In this document: positions 1-5,882 of the stretch, one piece after another
Position numbering within the stretch: the first letter of the stretch is position 1
Layout: every line of letters begins with the position of its first letter
NCBI GenBank assembly: GCA_900314165.1
Contig: OMUE01000024.1
Location: forward strand, 1 to 19,117
From: an uncultured Acidaminococcus sp.
GTDB taxonomy: Bacteria; Bacillota_C; Negativicutes; Acidaminococcales; Acidaminococcaceae
Direction: 5' to 3'
DNA: 19,117 bases
Program-made: the position numbers and the translations under genes
Notes under the pieces: generated by a model
The model's database searches: none
Told to the model about the DNA's origin: nothing
Seen by the model: the letters and a program-made list of their open reading frames with translations, nothing else

Positions 1-50
1 GTAGCTTTAAAACGTTTAGCAGCAGATCTGCGGGTTTTCATCTTAGGCAT
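1..50 (-). CDS. rpmI: Ribosomal protein L35, N-terminal fragment
   Basis: The first 16-17 codons read MPKMKTRRSAAKRF and onward, the conserved basic N-terminus of large-subunit protein bL35; the rest lies beyond the window edge. L35 is a small rRNA-binding protein of the 50S subunit. The ATG at 50 has a strong Shine-Dalgarno sequence (AAGGAGG on the minus strand, 61-67) that overlaps the infC stop codon, so the two genes are co-transcribed. The next gene off the window is expected to be rplT (L20), completing the usual infC-rpmI-rplT operon; this is inferred from conserved order. Confidence 0.93.
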   Translation of the reverse strand, partial: MPKMKTRRSAAKRFKA

Positions 51-65
51 AATTGGACATCCTCC

Positions 66-587
66 TTATTGTTTGGCACTTTTGGGAGCAACAATCATAA
101 TCATGTTGCGTCCTTCCAGTTTCGGCTTTCTTTCGACAACTGCAACGTCCTGCAGCTTCGCAGCCATTTTATTCAGTAAATCTTCACCCAGTTCCGGATG
201 GGTCAGTTCCCGGCCCCGGAACATAATGGTGACCTTTACTTTGTCACCGCCTTGTAAAAAGCGGATGGCATTCTTTGTTTTCACATCGAAGTCATGTTCT
301 TCAATGCGGATGCGAAGTTTGACTTCCTTCACATCGATCACTCTCTGGCGCTTCTTCGCCTCTTTTTCTCTCTTCTGCTGTTCATACAGATACTTACCGT
401 AATCCATAATCCGGCAGACAGGAGGCTTCGCCTTCGGAGCAATCTCTACCAGGTCCAGATGCCGTTGTTCGGCCAGGTCCAGCGCGTCGCGCAGGCTCAT
501 GATTCCCAGCTGTTCCCCGTCGGCAGCATTCACACGGACTTCTCTTGCACGGATTTCTTCATTAATCCGTAATTCTTCTTTGGCTAT
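66..587 (-). CDS. infC: Translation initiation factor IF-3 (non-AUG start)
   Basis: IF-3 binds the 30S subunit, prevents premature 50S joining and proofreads the start codon and initiator tRNA. The protein carries the family core: DGEQLGIMSLRDAL, then PPVCRIMDYGKYLYEQQK, a Lys/Glu-rich linker, and a C-terminal domain ending GRNMIMIVAPK. The first AUG/GUG-type codon (GTG at 533) lies inside the conserved N-terminal domain and has no ribosome site. Translating further upstream gives AKEELRINEEIRAREVRV, the normal IF-3 N-terminus, with no ATG, GTG or TTG in frame. The best start is ATA at 585-587, 9 nt after GGAGG (597-601), giving 173 aa, a usual length. ATT at 591-593 is possible but only 3 nt from the ribosome site. 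Rare AUU-class starts in infC are known and allow IF-3 to repress its own translation; that regulation is inferred here. Confidence 0.95.
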   Translation of the reverse strand: MAKEELRINEEIRAREVRVNAADGEQLGIMSLRDALDLAEQRHLDLVEIAPKAKPPVCRIMDYGKYLYEQQKREKEAKKRQRVIDVKEVKLRIRIEEHDFDVKTKNAIRFLQGGDKVKVTIMFRGRELTHPELGEDLLNKMAAKLQDVAVVERKPKLEGRNMIMIVAPKSAKQ

Positions 588-594
588 GACAATT

Positions 595-601
595 CACCTC
601 C
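595..601 (-). promoter_or_regulatory. infC ribosome binding site that decides the start
   Basis: The minus strand reads GGAGGTG, a near-perfect anti-16S match. GGAGG is 9 nt from the ATA at 587, a normal distance, 3 nt from the ATT at 593, and more than 60 nt from the GTG at 533. This excludes GTG as the start and favours AUA. Confidence 0.8.
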
Positions 602-604
602 ACA

Positions 605-718
605 TAGGATAAAGAAAAATAAAAACGGGCGAACCAAAGTCCACCCGTTACAATTCAGTATCATTGACCCTGTCGAGCATAGCCGCAAGGTGAGAAGCAG
701 GTGGCCTCTACTTGGTTA
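605..718 (-). promoter_or_regulatory. L20-type leader of the infC operon
   Basis: About 130 nt separate the infC promoter from its start codon. The transcript contains GCTTCTCACC, then a GCGGC stretch and GACAGGGTCAATGA, followed by a terminator. This is the arrangement of the ribosomal protein L20 leader found upstream of infC in Firmicutes, where excess L20 binds the leader and promotes premature termination. Position upstream of infC-rpmI, the sequence blocks and the adjacent attenuator all agree. The family assignment is from memory; a covariance-model match would settle it. Confidence 0.7.
614..649 (-). terminator. Attenuator terminator in the infC leader
   Basis: Read on the minus strand, AACGGGTGGAC and GTTCGCCCGTT form an 11-bp stem (two G-U pairs) around a TTTG loop. 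It runs straight into TTTTATTTTTC. It sits 12 nt before the infC ribosome site and after the promoter, so it can only act as a conditional terminator for infC-rpmI-(rplT). Confidence 0.85.
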
Positions 719-725
719 CTTGATT

Positions 726-754
726 ATGTTAACACAACTGAAGCACTAAGTCAA
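726..754 (-). promoter_or_regulatory. Sigma-A-type promoter for infC operon
   Basis: The minus strand has TTGACT (749-754) as -35, a 17-bp spacer, and TAACAT (726-731) as -10. The predicted start near 718 gives a leader of about 130 nt containing the attenuator. Confidence 0.75.
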
Positions 755-803
755 TAGATTATTTTGTAGCTTTTGTTAGTTCTGGTACAAAAGAGAGATG
801 ATT

Positions 804-984
804 GATGATAGATGATAGAACCTGTTGTCGGGGGTTAGAAGCTTGCTTGTCAATAGACAGATTCATTTAGAAGGATTAATGCAATTCCGATTTCTGTCCG
901 CCCTTTTCAAGGGCGGGGGACCGTTGCTTGCAACGGTGGTGGGTTCCTTATGCATCTATCATCTAATTTCTATCATCTATCATC
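804..984. repeat. 181-bp element with 17-bp inverted repeat ends
   Basis: The left end (804-820, GATGATAGATGATAGAA) is the exact reverse complement of the right end (968-984). Both ends are built from GATGATA heptamers, and degenerate heptamers continue outside (797-803, 956-963, 999-1015). The interior holds two adjacent perfect hairpins, 898-916 (8-bp stem) and 920-937 (7-bp stem, CTTG loop). It has no convincing coding sequence. The shape resembles a MITE or a REP-like intergenic unit. No transposase or target-site duplication was identified. This element fills most of the gene-free stretch 760-1023. Confidence 0.55.
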
Positions 985-1023
985 TTACTAAAGTTTATAT
1001 CATCTGTCATCTCACACAAGCTA

Positions 1024-2397
1024 CTATTCCGGCAAACTCTTCAAAAACTTCCTCATAAGCACAGCAGCCAGGAGGAAGGCACCGGTATCAGAAATAGGCT
1101 GGCACCAAACCAGACCCCCTACGCCCCACAGCTTGGGCAGCACCAACAGCGGCGGGATCAGGAAAATACCACTGCGGCCGGCTGCTACCATCATGGCCCC
1201 TACGGTCTGGCGGGTAGTCTGCAGGTTCATATTGGAAATGATGACAAAGGGAATCAAAGGGAACGTAAGGCACTGGCAGCGCAAGGCAGCCGTGCCTACA
1301 GCGATAACGGCCGGATCATCCCGGAATTGTTCCAGGATTTGGGGTGCAAACAGGTAGCCGATGGTAGCCGCCAGTAAAGAGAATGTGATGCCGGACTTCA
1401 CGGCAAACCAGAAGCCTTCTCTCAGCCGTGCGTATTTCTTAGCCCCATAGCTGAAGCCACACACCGGCTGATACCCCTGGCCGAAGCCGATGACTACGGA
1501 GGCCGCAAAGAAGCTCAGCCTTGTCACGATGCTCATGCCCGCTATAGCGGCGTCCCCAAAAGCGCCTGCCGCTACGTTCAAGAAAATAGTAGACACACTC
1601 TGAGTGCCCTGGCGGACCAGGGACGGGGCTCCGCCGGCGACGATTTCCTTAAACAGATACACAGAAGGATGGATTTCTTTCAGATGAATGGGGATATTGC
1701 CACCCTGACGGGTCATGCAAAACAGCACACAGAAGCTGACAAACTGGCTCAGCACCGTGGCATAAGCGGCCCCGGCAATGCCCAGATCAAACTTGAAGAT
1801 AAACAGCGGGTCCAGGAACACGTTCAGGAAGCCCCCAAGGGTAATGCCTACCATACCGAAAGCGGCGCTGCCCTGAAGCCGCAAATGGTTATTCATGAGC
1901 AGGGAGCACATCATGATGGGTGCACCACACAGGATAATGCTCATGTAACTGATGGCATAAGGCAGGATGGTCTCCGTGGAGCCGATGAGTCGGGCCAGAG
2001 GCTTGACAAAGATATTCCCAAAGACTGCGATAAGGCAACCCGTTACAAAAGCATAAAAGAAGCTGGTGGACGCCATGGCATGAGCTGCTTCCCGGTCGTG
2101 AGCTCCCAGCCGTCTAGCCATAAAATTAGCCGAGCCCATACCGAAGAAGAAGGCGATGGCATGGATGATGGCCATAGTAGCAAAGGCCACTCCTACGGCC
2201 GCCGTAGACGACGTGTCCAGCTTACTGACAAAATACGTGTCCGCCATATTATAGAAGCTGGTGCACATCATGCTGATAATGGCCGGCAGAGCCAGCTTCA
2301 GGATCAGCGGTTTTACCGGGCTTTCCAGCATCTTATGATATTTTGCTTCTTCCTTATCGGCATAGGAACCCTTGCCTGCAGCTGCCATACAAATCAC
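1024..2397 (-). CDS. MATE family multidrug efflux transporter
   Basis: This 457-aa inner-membrane protein has the two-bundle MATE fold, about 12 hydrophobic segments. The first half runs from LALPAIISMMCTSFYNMADT near residue 35, a typical MATE segment 1, to about residue 190. The second half begins near GGAPSLVRQGTQSVS at about 255. MATE proteins export cationic drugs or metabolites using H+ or Na+ gradients; the MepA/NorM-like subgroup fits best. The substrate cannot be read from sequence. The GTG at 2397 and the ATG at 2388 are both possible starts, and neither has a strong ribosome site. The gene is monocistronic with its own promoter, divergent from the ABC operon. No U-tract terminator follows its stop; the two hairpins of the 804-984 element lie there instead. 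Confidence 0.92.
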   Translation of the reverse strand: MICMAAAGKGSYADKEEAKYHKMLESPVKPLILKLALPAIISMMCTSFYNMADTYFVSKLDTSSTAAVGVAFATMAIIHAIAFFFGMGSANFMARRLGAHDREAAHAMASTSFFYAFVTGCLIAVFGNIFVKPLARLIGSTETILPYAISYMSIILCGAPIMMCSLLMNNHLRLQGSAAFGMVGITLGGFLNVFLDPLFIFKFDLGIAGAAYATVLSQFVSFCVLFCMTRQGGNIPIHLKEIHPSVYLFKEIVAGGAPSLVRQGTQSVSTIFLNVAAGAFGDAAIAGMSIVTRLSFFAASVVIGFGQGYQPVCGFSYGAKKYARLREGFWFAVKSGITFSLLAATIGYLFAPQILEQFRDDPAVIAVGTAALRCQCLTFPLIPFVIISNMNLQTTRQTVGAMMVAAGRSGIFLIPPLLVLPKLWGVGGLVWCQPISDTGAFLLAAVLMRKFLKSLPE

Positions 2398-2425
2398 GCT
2401 TTCTTTTCATGACGTTATTTTATCT

Positions 2426-2454
2426 ATTATACTCCGTAACTACGAGAAGCGCAA
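2426..2454 (-). promoter_or_regulatory. Promoter for the MATE gene
   Basis: A perfect -10 TATAAT (minus strand, 2426-2431) lies 17 bp from a weak -35 TTGCGC (2449-2454). Transcription would start near 2419, about 25-30 nt before the gene, leaving no room for a structured leader. It is back to back with the plus-strand promoter at 2507-2535. Confidence 0.65.
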
Positions 2455-2506
2455 AAAATATTGGCTGGGCATGTGTATCGATCTTGGTCAGGCTCAGGGT
2501 TCCAGC

Positions 2507-2535
2507 TTTACAAGGCCACAAGAATGACGTATACT
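2507..2535 (+). promoter_or_regulatory. Promoter of the TM1266/ABC operon
   Basis: TTTACA (2507-2512), a 17-bp spacer and TATACT (2530-2535) match the sigma-A consensus at five of six positions in each box. The expected start near 2542 leaves a leader of about 137 nt before the first gene. Confidence 0.75.
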
Positions 2536-2541
2536 TTTTTT

Positions 2542-2663
2542 GATAGTTAGTATCTTTTGATACGATTTGATTTCATCTCACATCAAAAGCCTCTTGCGAT
2601 GGAAGATGCCGGAACCATGACTTGCTTATCGATCATGCCGCATCTTTAAGATGCGGCTTTTTT
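2542..2663 (+). promoter_or_regulatory. Riboswitch-like leader with alternative structures
   Basis: The leader can form CTTTTGAT (2554-2561) with ATCAAAAG (2582-2589), and CATGA (2616-2620) with TCATG (2633-2637). AAGATGC (2603-2609) can pair with GCATCTT (2640-2646), which is the 5' arm of the terminator at 2637-2663. Terminator and antiterminator are therefore mutually exclusive, the layout of a transcriptional riboswitch or protein-binding attenuator. I do not recognise the aptamer: TPP, SAM, cobalamin, glycine, T-box and ykkC core motifs were not seen. Ligand unknown. Confidence 0.5.
2637..2663 (+). terminator. Intrinsic terminator before the operon's first gene
   Basis: GCCGCATCTT and AAGATGCGGC are perfect inverted repeats around one T, folding as an 8-bp stem with a 5-nt loop. 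Six Ts follow. It ends 15 nt before the first start codon and lies downstream of the promoter, so it works as an attenuator rather than ending an upstream gene. Confidence 0.85.
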
Positions 2664-2678
2664 ATGAAAGGAACAAAC

Positions 2679-2939
2679 ATGGAAACACGCGTAGCTATTA
2701 TCGGTATCATTGTAGAAAACAAAGACTCTGTAGAGGCCTTGAACCAGCTGCTCCACGACAATGGAGAATACATCATCGGCCGTATGGGCCTCCCTTATCG
2801 GGAACGGAACATCCAGATCATCAGCGTGGTCATGGATGCGCCTCAGGACATCATCAGCACCCTGTCCGGCCGGATCGGCAGGCTGCCGGGCGTCTCCGCC
2901 AAGACAGCCTATGCAAAAGTCTCCAATGAGCAAGCGTAA
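2679..2939 (+). CDS. TM1266-type small regulator (ACT-like fold)
   Basis: This 86-aa protein matches the family often named 'iron-only hydrogenase system regulator, putative' (TM1266). It opens ETRVAIIGIIVENKDSV, has the central block GRMGLPYRERNIQIISVV, and ends with a GRIGRLPGVSAKTAYAK stretch. The fold is a small ferredoxin-like ACT/NikR-C-like domain that binds a ligand or dimerises. No DNA-binding helix is visible, so direct DNA binding is not supported. The start is ATG 2679 with AAAGGA 6 nt upstream; ATG 2664 also exists but abuts the terminator U-tract. Its 3' end overlaps the permease gene by 14 nt. No hydrogenase or maturase gene lies in the window, so a role in sensing for the importer is an inference from context. 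Confidence 0.85.
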   Translation: METRVAIIGIIVENKDSVEALNQLLHDNGEYIIGRMGLPYRERNIQIISVVMDAPQDIISTLSGRIGRLPGVSAKTAYAKVSNEQA

Positions 2940-3678
2940 CGCAGCAAAGCTGCTGCTCTCCTTCCTGCTGGTCTTCGCCTTGTGGGAACTGGCCTGCCGC
3001 CGGCAGATCTGGACTCCCTATATCCTGCCTTCTCCGGAACGCGTTTGGGAGACCTTTCAAAAAATGCAGGCAAGTGGCGAGCTATATCACCACGCGTGCA
3101 TCAGCCTAAAGCGTATCCTGTGGGGCTTTGGCTGGGCCTTTCTGCTATCCTGCCTGTTCAGCGCTCTGGGCTTCCTGTTTCCCGGACTTACAGGCTGGTA
3201 CAGCGGCCTGTTAGAAGTGTTCCGCCACGTACCCCCTCTGAGCCTTATTCCCCTGCTAATTCTCTGGTTCGGCATCGGGGAACTGCCTAAGACCATCATC
3301 ATCGTTCTGGCCAGCTTTTTCCCCATGTATCTCAACATGGAGGACGGCCTTGCACGGTGTGATGCCAGACTGCTGGAAGTCGGCCGCATGCTGCAATACA
3401 CCCCCCTGCAGCAGGTTTGGCATATCCGGCTCCCGGCAGCCTTACCTGGCATCCTGACCGGCATGAAGGTAGGCATGGGCTACAGCCTGCGAGCAATTAT
3501 CGGAGCCGAAATGATTGCGGCGGATACAGGTCTCGGCTATCTGATCCTGGATGCCCAGGCCATGAGCCGCAGCGACAAGGTCATTATCGGCATCCTGGCC
3601 ATCGGCATCCTGGGTCTGGTTTTAGATGGCCTGTTTTCCCTGTTGAAATACTGGCTGCTGCCTTACGAAAGGAACTGA
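2926..3678 (+). CDS. ABC transporter permease, SsuC/ThiX type
   Basis: A 250-aa inner-membrane protein with about six transmembrane segments. It is the permease subunit of an importer in the nitrate/sulfonate/taurine/thiamine-precursor family. It carries the early ILPSPERVWE motif (residues 33-42), common in SsuC/TauC/ThiX, and the ATPase-contact (EAA) loop at about 150-176, with the conserved Gly at G153 and the RLPAALPGI stretch. The ATG at 2926 lies inside the preceding gene, which it overlaps by 14 nt. No clear ribosome site is seen, so translational coupling is likely. The longer open frame back to 2761 is only an overlap with the upstream gene. Substrate not determined. Confidence 0.92.
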   Translation: MSKRNAAKLLLSFLLVFALWELACRRQIWTPYILPSPERVWETFQKMQASGELYHHACISLKRILWGFGWAFLLSCLFSALGFLFPGLTGWYSGLLEVFRHVPPLSLIPLLILWFGIGELPKTIIIVLASFFPMYLNMEDGLARCDARLLEVGRMLQYTPLQQVWHIRLPAALPGILTGMKVGMGYSLRAIIGAEMIAADTGLGYLILDAQAMSRSDKVIIGILAIGILGLVLDGLFSLLKYWLLPYERN

Positions 3679-3681
3679 GCC

Positions 3682-4374
3682 ATGGACAATCTCCTGATTG
3701 ACAATCTGAGCAAGAGTTACGGCCCCAAAACCATCCTGTCCCACCTGCAGCTCCGGCTGCCTGCCCACAGCTGTACCGTCCTCTTAGGCAAAAGCGGCTG
3801 TGGCAAAACCACGTTCCTGCGGATCCTGGCAGGACTGGAACAGCCTGATAACGGAGCCATCACCTATCCCGAAAATCTGAAGCTGGGCATGATGTTCCAG
3901 GAAGCCAGGCTTTTCCCCTGGCTTACCTGCCGGGAAAACATCGCCCTGGGACTGGCTCATCAGAAAGATAGAAAAAGAGTGGATGAGCTGTTGGCCCTGG
4001 TCCAGCTGGAAGAAGCGGCGGATAAATACCCTTCCCAATTATCCGGCGGCATGCAGCAGCGCACGGCACTGGCCAGAACCCTGGCCATGGACAGCGACCT
4101 GATCCTTATGGACGAGCCCTTTGCAGCCCTGGATTATTTCACCAGGGGCCAGCTGCAGCAGGAAATGATCCATATGCAGGAAAAGCTCCATATGGGCCTC
4201 ATCCTGGTCACTCATAATGTGGATGAAGCCCTGACTCTGGGCAGTCGGATCTTAATCTTAAAGGAAGGCACCATTGCCTGGGACAAAACCCTGAGCACGC
4301 CGCCTTCCCATCGGGACCTGTTAAGCCCGGATTCCATTGCTATGAAGCGCAGCATTCTTGCTGCGTTGACATAA
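3682..4374 (+). CDS. ABC transporter ATP-binding protein, SsuB type
   Basis: A 230-aa cytoplasmic ATPase that powers the importer. All functional motifs are intact: Walker A GKSGCGKTT (36-44), Q-loop MFQEARLFPW (71-80), signature LSGGMQQR (120-127), Walker B LILMDEP (140-146) and the switch histidine H178 in VTHNVDEAL. The sequence style is that of the SsuB/TauB/ThiZ group. It starts 3 nt after the permease stop with AAAGGA in the permease's last codons, so the two are co-translated. Specificity lies in the binding protein, not here. Confidence 0.95.
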   Translation: MDNLLIDNLSKSYGPKTILSHLQLRLPAHSCTVLLGKSGCGKTTFLRILAGLEQPDNGAITYPENLKLGMMFQEARLFPWLTCRENIALGLAHQKDRKRVDELLALVQLEEAADKYPSQLSGGMQQRTALARTLAMDSDLILMDEPFAALDYFTRGQLQQEMIHMQEKLHMGLILVTHNVDEALTLGSRILILKEGTIAWDKTLSTPPSHRDLLSPDSIAMKRSILAALT

Positions 4375-4400
4375 AATAAATTTTGAAAGGATTTGAAACT

Positions 4401-5372
4401 ATGAAGAAAACGACTTTGATGGCTATGGCCGCCAGCTGCCTGCTGCTGGTAGGGGGTCTCCTGGCCGGCTGTGGCAGTGAGAAAGCTGCCCAGAAACCAA
4501 AAGCTCCCTCTGTGGAGAAAGTCAGCATCACTTACGTGCAAGCACCTCTGAACGTGCCTTCCATTGTGGAAAAGGCCCAACAAAGCTTCGAAAAGAAGTT
4601 TAAGGAAAAAGGCATCACTGCCTCCTACTCCACCATCACATCCGGGGCGGATCAGACTGCAGCCCTGGCCAGCGGGGATATCCAATTCCTGAACTGCGTC
4701 GGTGGTTCCTCCGTCCTGCTCAGTGCCGCCAACGGCAACGATATCAAGATCGTCAGCTTGTATTCCCAGGCTCCCAAGGCCTTCAAACTGTTTAGCAAGA
4801 ATGCCGCTATCAAGAGCCCTGCCGACCTGAAAGGCAAAACCATTGCCGGTCCTAAAGGCACCATCCTCCACGAACTGCTGGCTGCTTATCTGAAAAAGGG
4901 CGGCCTGACCATGAAGGATGTAAAATTTGTGTCCATGGGCATTCCCCAGGCTCTGGCAGCCCTGGAAAACGGCAGTGCTGACTGCGCCCTCATGGCCGGT
5001 CCTGCTGCCTATAACGGAGAAAAGAAAGGCCTGCACGTGGTCACTTCCGGCGATGGCTTGGTGTCCGGCCTCACGGTTACCGCTGTCAGCGGCAAATTCT
5101 ACAAAGACCATAAAGACTTGGTGGACCTGTTCCTGAGCGTTCAAAAAGAGACTCTGGACTACATGAAGAAGAACCAGGACAAAGCTCTGGAAATGGCGGC
5201 TAAAGCTACGGATCTGCCCACCCAGGCTGTAAAAGATATGTATGGCCTGTACAACTTCTCCATGACCGTCACCCCGGAAGCCATTGCTTCCCTGAAGAGC
5301 ACCCAGGACTTTTTGGTAGAATCCGGCATGATGGATAAAAAGGTGGACGTTGATAAGCTGTTTGCTAAATAA
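4401..5372 (+). CDS. ABC substrate-binding lipoprotein, SsuA/THI5-like
   Basis: A 323-aa secreted binding protein. The signal peptide MKKTTLMAMAASCLLLVGG ends in lipobox LAGC with the acylated cysteine at residue 24, so it is a lipoprotein on the outer face of the inner membrane. The mature part has the NMT1/THI5/SsuA fold: a beta strand VSITYVQAPLNVPSIVE, a GDIQFLNCVGGSS segment, a KGKTIAGPKGT segment and an ALENGSADCALMAG segment. Such proteins bind sulfonates, thiamine precursors (formylaminopyrimidine), nitrate or aromatic compounds. The ATG at 4401 has AAAGGA about 9 nt upstream; the TTG at 4383 has none. No TPP riboswitch or sulfonatase gene is adjacent, so the substrate is open. Confidence 0.93.
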   Translation: MKKTTLMAMAASCLLLVGGLLAGCGSEKAAQKPKAPSVEKVSITYVQAPLNVPSIVEKAQQSFEKKFKEKGITASYSTITSGADQTAALASGDIQFLNCVGGSSVLLSAANGNDIKIVSLYSQAPKAFKLFSKNAAIKSPADLKGKTIAGPKGTILHELLAAYLKKGGLTMKDVKFVSMGIPQALAALENGSADCALMAGPAAYNGEKKGLHVVTSGDGLVSGLTVTAVSGKFYKDHKDLVDLFLSVQKETLDYMKKNQDKALEMAAKATDLPTQAVKDMYGLYNFSMTVTPEAIASLKSTQDFLVESGMMDKKVDVDKLFAK

Positions 5373-5454
5373 TATTCGTATAGTATCGAAGTAATTCCTC
5401 AGTTTTCATGTCCTGAGGGAGCGCACAATAAACGAATTTTAATTCAAACTATCA

Positions 5455-5500
5455 CAAAAAAATTCCGGTACAGGGAATCACTGTACCGGAATTTTTTTTG
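5455..5500. terminator. Bidirectional intrinsic terminator
   Basis: AATTCCGGTACAG (5461-5473) and CTGTACCGGAATT (5481-5493) are perfect inverted repeats with a 7-nt loop. They are flanked by A-rich sequence on the left and seven Ts on the right, so it works in both directions. It ends the plus-strand ABC operon and the convergent spoVS gene, whose stop is at 5507. The 80 bases before it hold nothing I recognise. Confidence 0.93.
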
Positions 5501-5506
5501 CCTGCT

Positions 5507-5767
5507 TCAGCGTGGTTCAACCAGCAGCTTGATTGCAGTCCGTTCCTCACCATCAATGTTGATGTCGATGAAAGCGGGAACACACACCAGGTCCATTCCG
5601 TGGGGAGCCACGAAACCCCGGGCAATAGCAATCGCTTTTACTGCCTGGTTCAATGCACCGGCACCTATAGCCTGAATTTCGGCCTTGCCGTTCTCTCTTA
5701 ATACGCCTGCTAAAGCACCTGCTACTGAATTCGGATTAGACTTTGTAGAAACCTTGAGTACATCCAT
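5507..5767 (-). CDS. spoVS: Stage V sporulation protein S family (SpoVS)
   Basis: An 86-aa Alba-like protein with the highly conserved SpoVS sequence: MDVLKVSTKSNPNSVAGALA at the start, then GKAEIQAIGAGALNQAVKAI, then a block ending in DINIDGEERTAIKLLVEPR. In Bacillus, SpoVS is needed for stage V of sporulation. Close relatives occur widely in bacteria that do not sporulate, and their molecular role is uncertain, though nucleic-acid binding is suggested by the fold. The ATG at 5767 has GAGGGGG 8 nt upstream; the longer frame to 5800 lacks a ribosome site. It has its own extended -10 promoter and shares the terminator at 5455-5500. Confidence 0.95.
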   Translation of the reverse strand: MDVLKVSTKSNPNSVAGALAGVLRENGKAEIQAIGAGALNQAVKAIAIARGFVAPHGMDLVCVPAFIDINIDGEERTAIKLLVEPR

Positions 5768-5814
5768 TTTCTGTTCCCCCTCAACAAGATATAAAACCAA
5801 TAGAATTTATGGAT

Positions 5815-5823
5815 ATTATAGCA
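5815..5823 (-). promoter_or_regulatory. Extended -10 promoter for spoVS
   Basis: The minus strand reads TGCTATAAT, a perfect -10 with the TG extension, about 50 nt before the spoVS start. No good -35 is seen. A sigma-H-type promoter, which drives spoVS in Bacillus, is not visible. Confidence 0.6.
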
Positions 5824-5882
5824 CACTTTTTCGATAAGCATTACAATTTTTTTTAATTTTACAGGAACATTATTTAATTTTT

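Noticed and set aside
66..533. Short infC beginning at GTG 533
   Set aside because: It would remove conserved N-terminal residues and lacks a ribosome site; the strong site at 595-601 fits ATA 587.
898..937. Paired hairpins as intrinsic terminators for the MATE gene
   Set aside because: Both stems are perfect but neither is followed by a T-run on the minus strand. They are kept as part of the repeat element.
825..1058. 77-codon plus-strand frame over the inverted-repeat element
   Set aside because: It spans the hairpins and the heptamer repeats, has no ribosome site, and runs into the MATE gene on the other strand.
2461..2640. TPP or guanidine (ykkC) riboswitch upstream of the ABC operon
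   Set aside because: An AGGGTTCC stretch at 2496-2503 recalls ykkC but lies upstream of the -35 box and so is not transcribed. No TPP core (CTGAGA, then ACCTGATC) is seen.
2926..2939. Frameshift or gene fusion between the TM1266-like gene and the permease
   Set aside because: The 14-nt overlap leaves both proteins at full family length, so it is ordinary gene overlap.
4212..5144. 310-codon minus-strand frame opposite the ABC ATPase and binding protein
   Set aside because: The plus-strand genes have full motifs and ribosome sites; the minus frame has neither.
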